From NCBI GenBank assembly GCA_029891345.1, contig CM057009.1:309445666-309509665 (forward strand): DNA of 64,000 bases, written 5' to 3'. Origin of the DNA: Dryococelus australis (lineage: Eukaryota > Arthropoda > Insecta > Phasmatodea > Phasmatidae). Positions 60,156 to 64,000 of the stretch are shown piece by piece; the first letter of the stretch is position 1; every line of letters begins with the position of its first letter. Made by a program: the position numbers and the translations under genes. A model generated the notes under the pieces. That model was not told where the DNA came from. It worked only from the letters and a program-made list of their open reading frames with translations, and made no database searches.

Positions 60156-62385
60156 TGAAGTAACATGGCCAACAAACTGTATGTATTCTAAAATATTCTT
60201 AAAAGTCACATAATCCAATGCAATCCAATCTATAATGCAATAATTTCCTTTTTATTCTGTAAATATTTAAATATTAAATGGTATTTACTAAATCCTTTCT
60301 GCACTTAATTTTTTGGGAAACGTTAATGTCCATTTGGAAGTGAATATTGTGTAGTGTACTTTCCTCCAATGGCCCAAGTTTAATTCATCAATCTCAAATA
60401 GCTTCCCAGCCACTATATTTCCATTATGTTATACAAAAATAACCACATTTTGTTTTAATGAAGCGAAATCATGCACACATTTTTCTCATACTATAAATTA
60501 GGCATTGCATTTTAATCTTACTGTTATATAAAAAGTGGCACGACGGGTAATTTTTTCTTGGCAATTCCCATCCTATGTTTGGTACACATTGCTTCAACAC
60601 GCAGTACACTATTATTTGTTTGAGATGTTGATTGCAGCTGTCATTTTTGTATTGAAAACAAAATCTCGGTTAAAGATAATCTAAAATATTTTCATGGAGC
60701 TGGTTTAACATGCTCCGTGGCTACCCTGTTTCTCCAGCATGTAGTGGCTGTGTGTTCCTTTAGATGGCTGCGCTGTTATTCAAATGGGAAATTGCTGCAT
60801 ATCCAGCTTGATGGCTGCAAATTTTCTTAAGTGTAAGGATACTGTGTGTTGCACTAGATCAATGCCCTCGCCTCACACACATGCAGCTGCCCAACTGGCT
60901 TCCATGAAATTCTCATTTTCTGGAGGATGTTTTTTATGTTACGGATAATGTGTGCTATGTTTTGTTACAAAATAAGCATGAAAAACCATGTTAAGCTTCC
61001 TGTATATGAATCTGTGTGTAGAGTAACTTTTATGAAAAATTTCACAACCTTAAAACATTCTTCAGACCTTCACAGAACATTTTTTTTTTAACTTACCTAC
61101 TTTATTTTAAAACTTAGAAAATTAATTTTTAAATTCATTAAAATATATATTATATTTGGAACTGCCATAAAATCGAAAAATAATGATTCAAACAAATAGT
61201 TAAATAACAAAAAAAATTTATGCAAACCAGCCAGCTTTCAGGATTTGTCCATGATTTGTGTGAAAAACATGCAAATATTAAGACTTAATGGGTTCTGCTA
61301 GTATTTTATGGATTTTTTTTAATTTTCGACGTTTTGCAAATTTCTGTACTCTTTCAGTCACTTGTATTGAAACGAAGGCTCTAAAACTAATGCACTGTTC
61401 TCACCAGTATAACAATTTTATTGTTACAGGGTACCACATTTTTCGCACTTGTGATGAGAGAGAGTGAGCATATCCAATGATTGTCAAATTGCCAGTATTA
61501 TTTAGCACTGTTGATAGACTTCAGCAAAGATAAAACTACTTTTAAAAATGATCAATTTTGGTTTAATTGTTGAAAAACATTATTCAAGAAATTCAGTGTG
61601 TAGTGAAAGTATAAATATCTTGAGAGTTGTTGGTGTCATTATTTTACTGCAGATTCTATCATGTGAATAGCATGGCAGCATTTTTTTTATATAAATGCTC
61701 ATTTGTTTAGAAACAAATAATGTCAAAGAAAATTGTAAAGTAATTTCGGCAAATCATTTTGCTGCTGCTACACAGTAATGCCAAGTAGAGTGTGAAAGGA
61801 TATATTGTGTGGTAAAGTAAAACTGAACTGAATCTAGGATATCAGTGAGCAATAAAACAGTTTTGATTTCCTTTCTTAAGACAATTTCTTTGTGTGTTAC
61901 TAATAACTGATACTGTGAAAAGTTTTTAAAAAAAGAGTGACACAGGCTGTGTAACAGCACTTGCTACGCAACTCAAATAGAGTAATGTGATGGTTTCATC
62001 GTTAAAGTATGCATGAAATGGTTAACATGTGTATTTTGTCAGCATGTGATAATCTGTGAACTTTCATTAGCAATTAACTCATTGTGCAAGTGTGCAAACA
62101 AAGCAGGTTTAAGAACAGCTGAAAAGTTTTGTAATTAAACACTTAAGCTTGTGCAAAAAATTCTTTTTGGTTTTAGTAATATTTTATGTTATTAAAGCAC
62201 ACTTAAGTTAAACCATTTCTAGTAAGTTCCCATTTCAAACATTTTGAGTGTAATAAACTTAATTTATTTAGCACTTATCCAGTAAACACACAAGTAAACA
62301 TACAAGCAATTAGACGTAAGCAGGTAATTGCTCGGCCACAATTATGAGAAAATTCAGATAATTTAATTTTTTAAAAGGACCGAGC
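60156..62385. other. AT-rich DNA without recognisable gene
   Basis: Nothing recognised apart from a few homopolymer runs. Confidence 0.5.
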
Positions 62386-62389
62386 ACTA

Positions 62390-62712
62390 CCACCGCATTG
62401 GCACCTGCATGTCGGAGAATTTCTCAAAAATGAGCTTCCTTAATGATTGATTTGCCCAAGGGGCCTACGGATTGTAAGTTGCACCACTGCCTCCAAGCTT
62501 GCGTGATCTCAGCATATTTGATTTTTCTTGTGGGGTTTGTGAAAGGCTCAGTTTACGTGTCGCCCCTTCCAACAACTGTGGGCGAACTGCAATACGACAT
62601 AGCAACAGCAGTGGTGATTACACTTGACATGCTCCACGAGGATGGAATGAGGTTGACTACCATTTAGACGTATGTTATGCATCTGGTGAAGGGCACGTTG
62701 AACATTTGTGAA
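62390..62712 (+). pseudogene. mariner-like (IS630-superfamily) transposase, C-terminal fragment
   Basis: Plus-strand blocks: a degraded GPT/WP-RSPDLTP region, then LIFLVGFVKGSVYVSPLPTT, corresponding to FFLWGFVK--VY-PPLPTT, then ATAVVITLDMLHE and, after a frameshift, YHLDVCYASGEGHVEHL with a stop. The Y-LDVC...G-H-EHL end is diagnostic of this insect transposase type. The protein is related to but distinct from the pseudogene at 47405; the rest of the element is missing. Confidence 0.7.
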
Positions 62713-62714
62713 AA

Positions 62715-64000
62715 GGTAAATTAAAACTTTGATTCCTCTAAGTGCTTTAAAATTCACCAGAAGGTTTTATAAGCATGCATGTAAAAATTATAGTCTTGTG
62801 AAATTGGATGAATATTTTTGATATATGCTGTACTTGTAAATTTAATGTTTGCAAAAAAGTGTTATCCGCTCCACAATGTTAGTACAGTAATAGTAATAAA
62901 TAATTGTGAACACAACAAATAAATGCAGATGAACATCAATAGATCATTCCTGCAGTCATATGTTGTATTTGACAGGGTTCCTAAAAACTTTCTTTTTAAA
63001 TAACCGGTCATAAATGCTAGCATAAATGGTTTTTCATAAATTTTTTTATGTATTTTGTACAGGTGTATATTTTTTTTCATGTCATCGTTGAGGGCCATTA
63101 TCCTGTTATCTAGAATTATTTGCAGCAATATCATTGAAGTTTATGTACTTCTCACTTAACCATGCTGAATTTGGGCTGACGCGTATACCTGAGCTGATAT
63201 TTCTTTTAGGAAGAACTACACACTTGTAAGCAGTGAAATTTGAGCCTCTCTTGTTCCGAGGTCCTAATGACACCATCCAGTGAGATTACTTTGTAGCTTT
63301 AAGTTGACAAGGGTCCCTGGAGGAAGAAAGGTAAGAGGCCAAATGGGACTGAATACATGGAGGAAGAAAAGGTCTTGGGAGGGTGTGGGGATGTGGTCCA
63401 TTCAAAAAGAAACATAACAGAAGATTTTATGTCTCATAAATAATTGTGTAGTTAAATAAGACCCCCCTCAGCAGCCTTTATTTAAAATGGTGGGTGGTTA
63501 TTTTCAGTTTATCAGCTACTAAGAGGTTTGGCATCCAACTATTAGGCAAATAAAATATAAACATATGGTTGGAAAGCTTTTAAGGGTCAAATCTGGATGC
63601 ATCTTTGGCCCTCGTACACATTTTTTTCTTTTAGTCTCTTAAAAAAACACCTAATAGAGGTCCCACTGCACCTCAAAATCAATACCCTGTTTGTGATGGC
63701 AAAAATATTGTTGCAACAACTACTACACTTATTGAGCATCTGAATAGGCATGGAAAAAATATGTTGAAGAAAAGAATTTTTCTGAATTAAGATAACCAGC
63801 TCTAAAATCAGCTGTTCAAGAATTGCTTGTGACAATACTGTATTATGAAAGTTAATGTACTTAGGCTTACGCTTGAATTTTTTTTTTCAAAGAGAATGAA
63901 ATTTCCCTCCAGTTATTCAAGGGCTCAGTCCACAACAAGCAGGATTAGTTAAGCACTTACTAGATGACTTCTCCCGTACAGTTTTGTCGAAGACTAGGGA
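62715..64000. other. AT-rich DNA to the window end, no recognised gene
   Basis: Minus-strand frames at 62862-63134 and 63587-63835 are weakly protein-like and might belong to one decayed element, but no family signature was found. Confidence 0.35.

Noticed and set aside
62862..63835. Two minus-strand frames of 82-90 codons
   Set aside because: Weak protein-like character without any recognised motif; chance frames are common at this composition.
1..64000. CRISPR arrays, tRNA or rRNA genes, bacterial operons
   Set aside because: No regularly spaced identical repeats, no complete tRNA cloverleaf outside SINEs, and the sequence is clearly eukaryotic.

Overview
This window is AT-rich, intron-like eukaryotic DNA with almost no continuous coding sequence and many decayed transposable elements. 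The element families point to an arthropod: IS630/Tc1-type DDE transposases ending in a [YR].LD.C...G.H.EHL-type tail, a Ty1/copia leader with an initiator-tRNA-Met internal primer site, Ty3/gypsy gag-pol, pogo/Tigger elements and tRNA-derived SINEs. It is most likely an insect with a large, repeat-rich genome. That placement is inference, and no ribosomal, mitochondrial or well-known nuclear gene is present to pin it down.

The only host gene I can support is on the plus strand. A coding exon at 25495-25634 (good acceptor, GTAAGT donor) and a terminal exon at 44712-44831 join in phase 0, followed by a 3' UTR and an AATAAA at 45036. The encoded tail is rich in Ser, Thr, Gln and Gly, as in many transcriptional or RNA regulators, but I do not recognise the gene. 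The 19.1 kb intron holds a copia 5' end, a gypsy element split by a 2.7 kb insert, a Cys-rich element fragment, SINEs, a 1.85 kb TA-flanked element and a possible 88-base cassette exon.

Layout. 1-9.6 kb: unannotated AT-rich DNA with one repeat unit bounded by inverted arms and one SINE. 9.6-13.7 kb: a GC-richer repetitive island in which a ~190 bp tandem duplication is split by a 1.83 kb TA-flanked element. 13.7-25.5 kb: a second copy of the arm-bounded unit, a THAP finger remnant, an IS630/Tc1-like transposon, a SINE and a pogo-superfamily DDE remnant. 25.5-44.8 kb: the host intron. 45-56 kb: a mariner-like pseudogene, a MITE and a motif array. 56.0-60.15 kb: a Tigger-like transposon with both TIRs and TA duplications, itself hit by a retroposon with a target duplication and poly(A). 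60.2-64 kb: one more mariner-like fragment.

All transposase and retroelement reading frames seen carry stops or frameshifts, so none looks autonomous. I found no CRISPR array, tRNA gene, rRNA gene or operon. The best leads are structural: a repeat unit with conserved hairpin arms, two arrays of a spaced pogo-TIR-like motif, and a near-identical pair of inverted non-autonomous elements.
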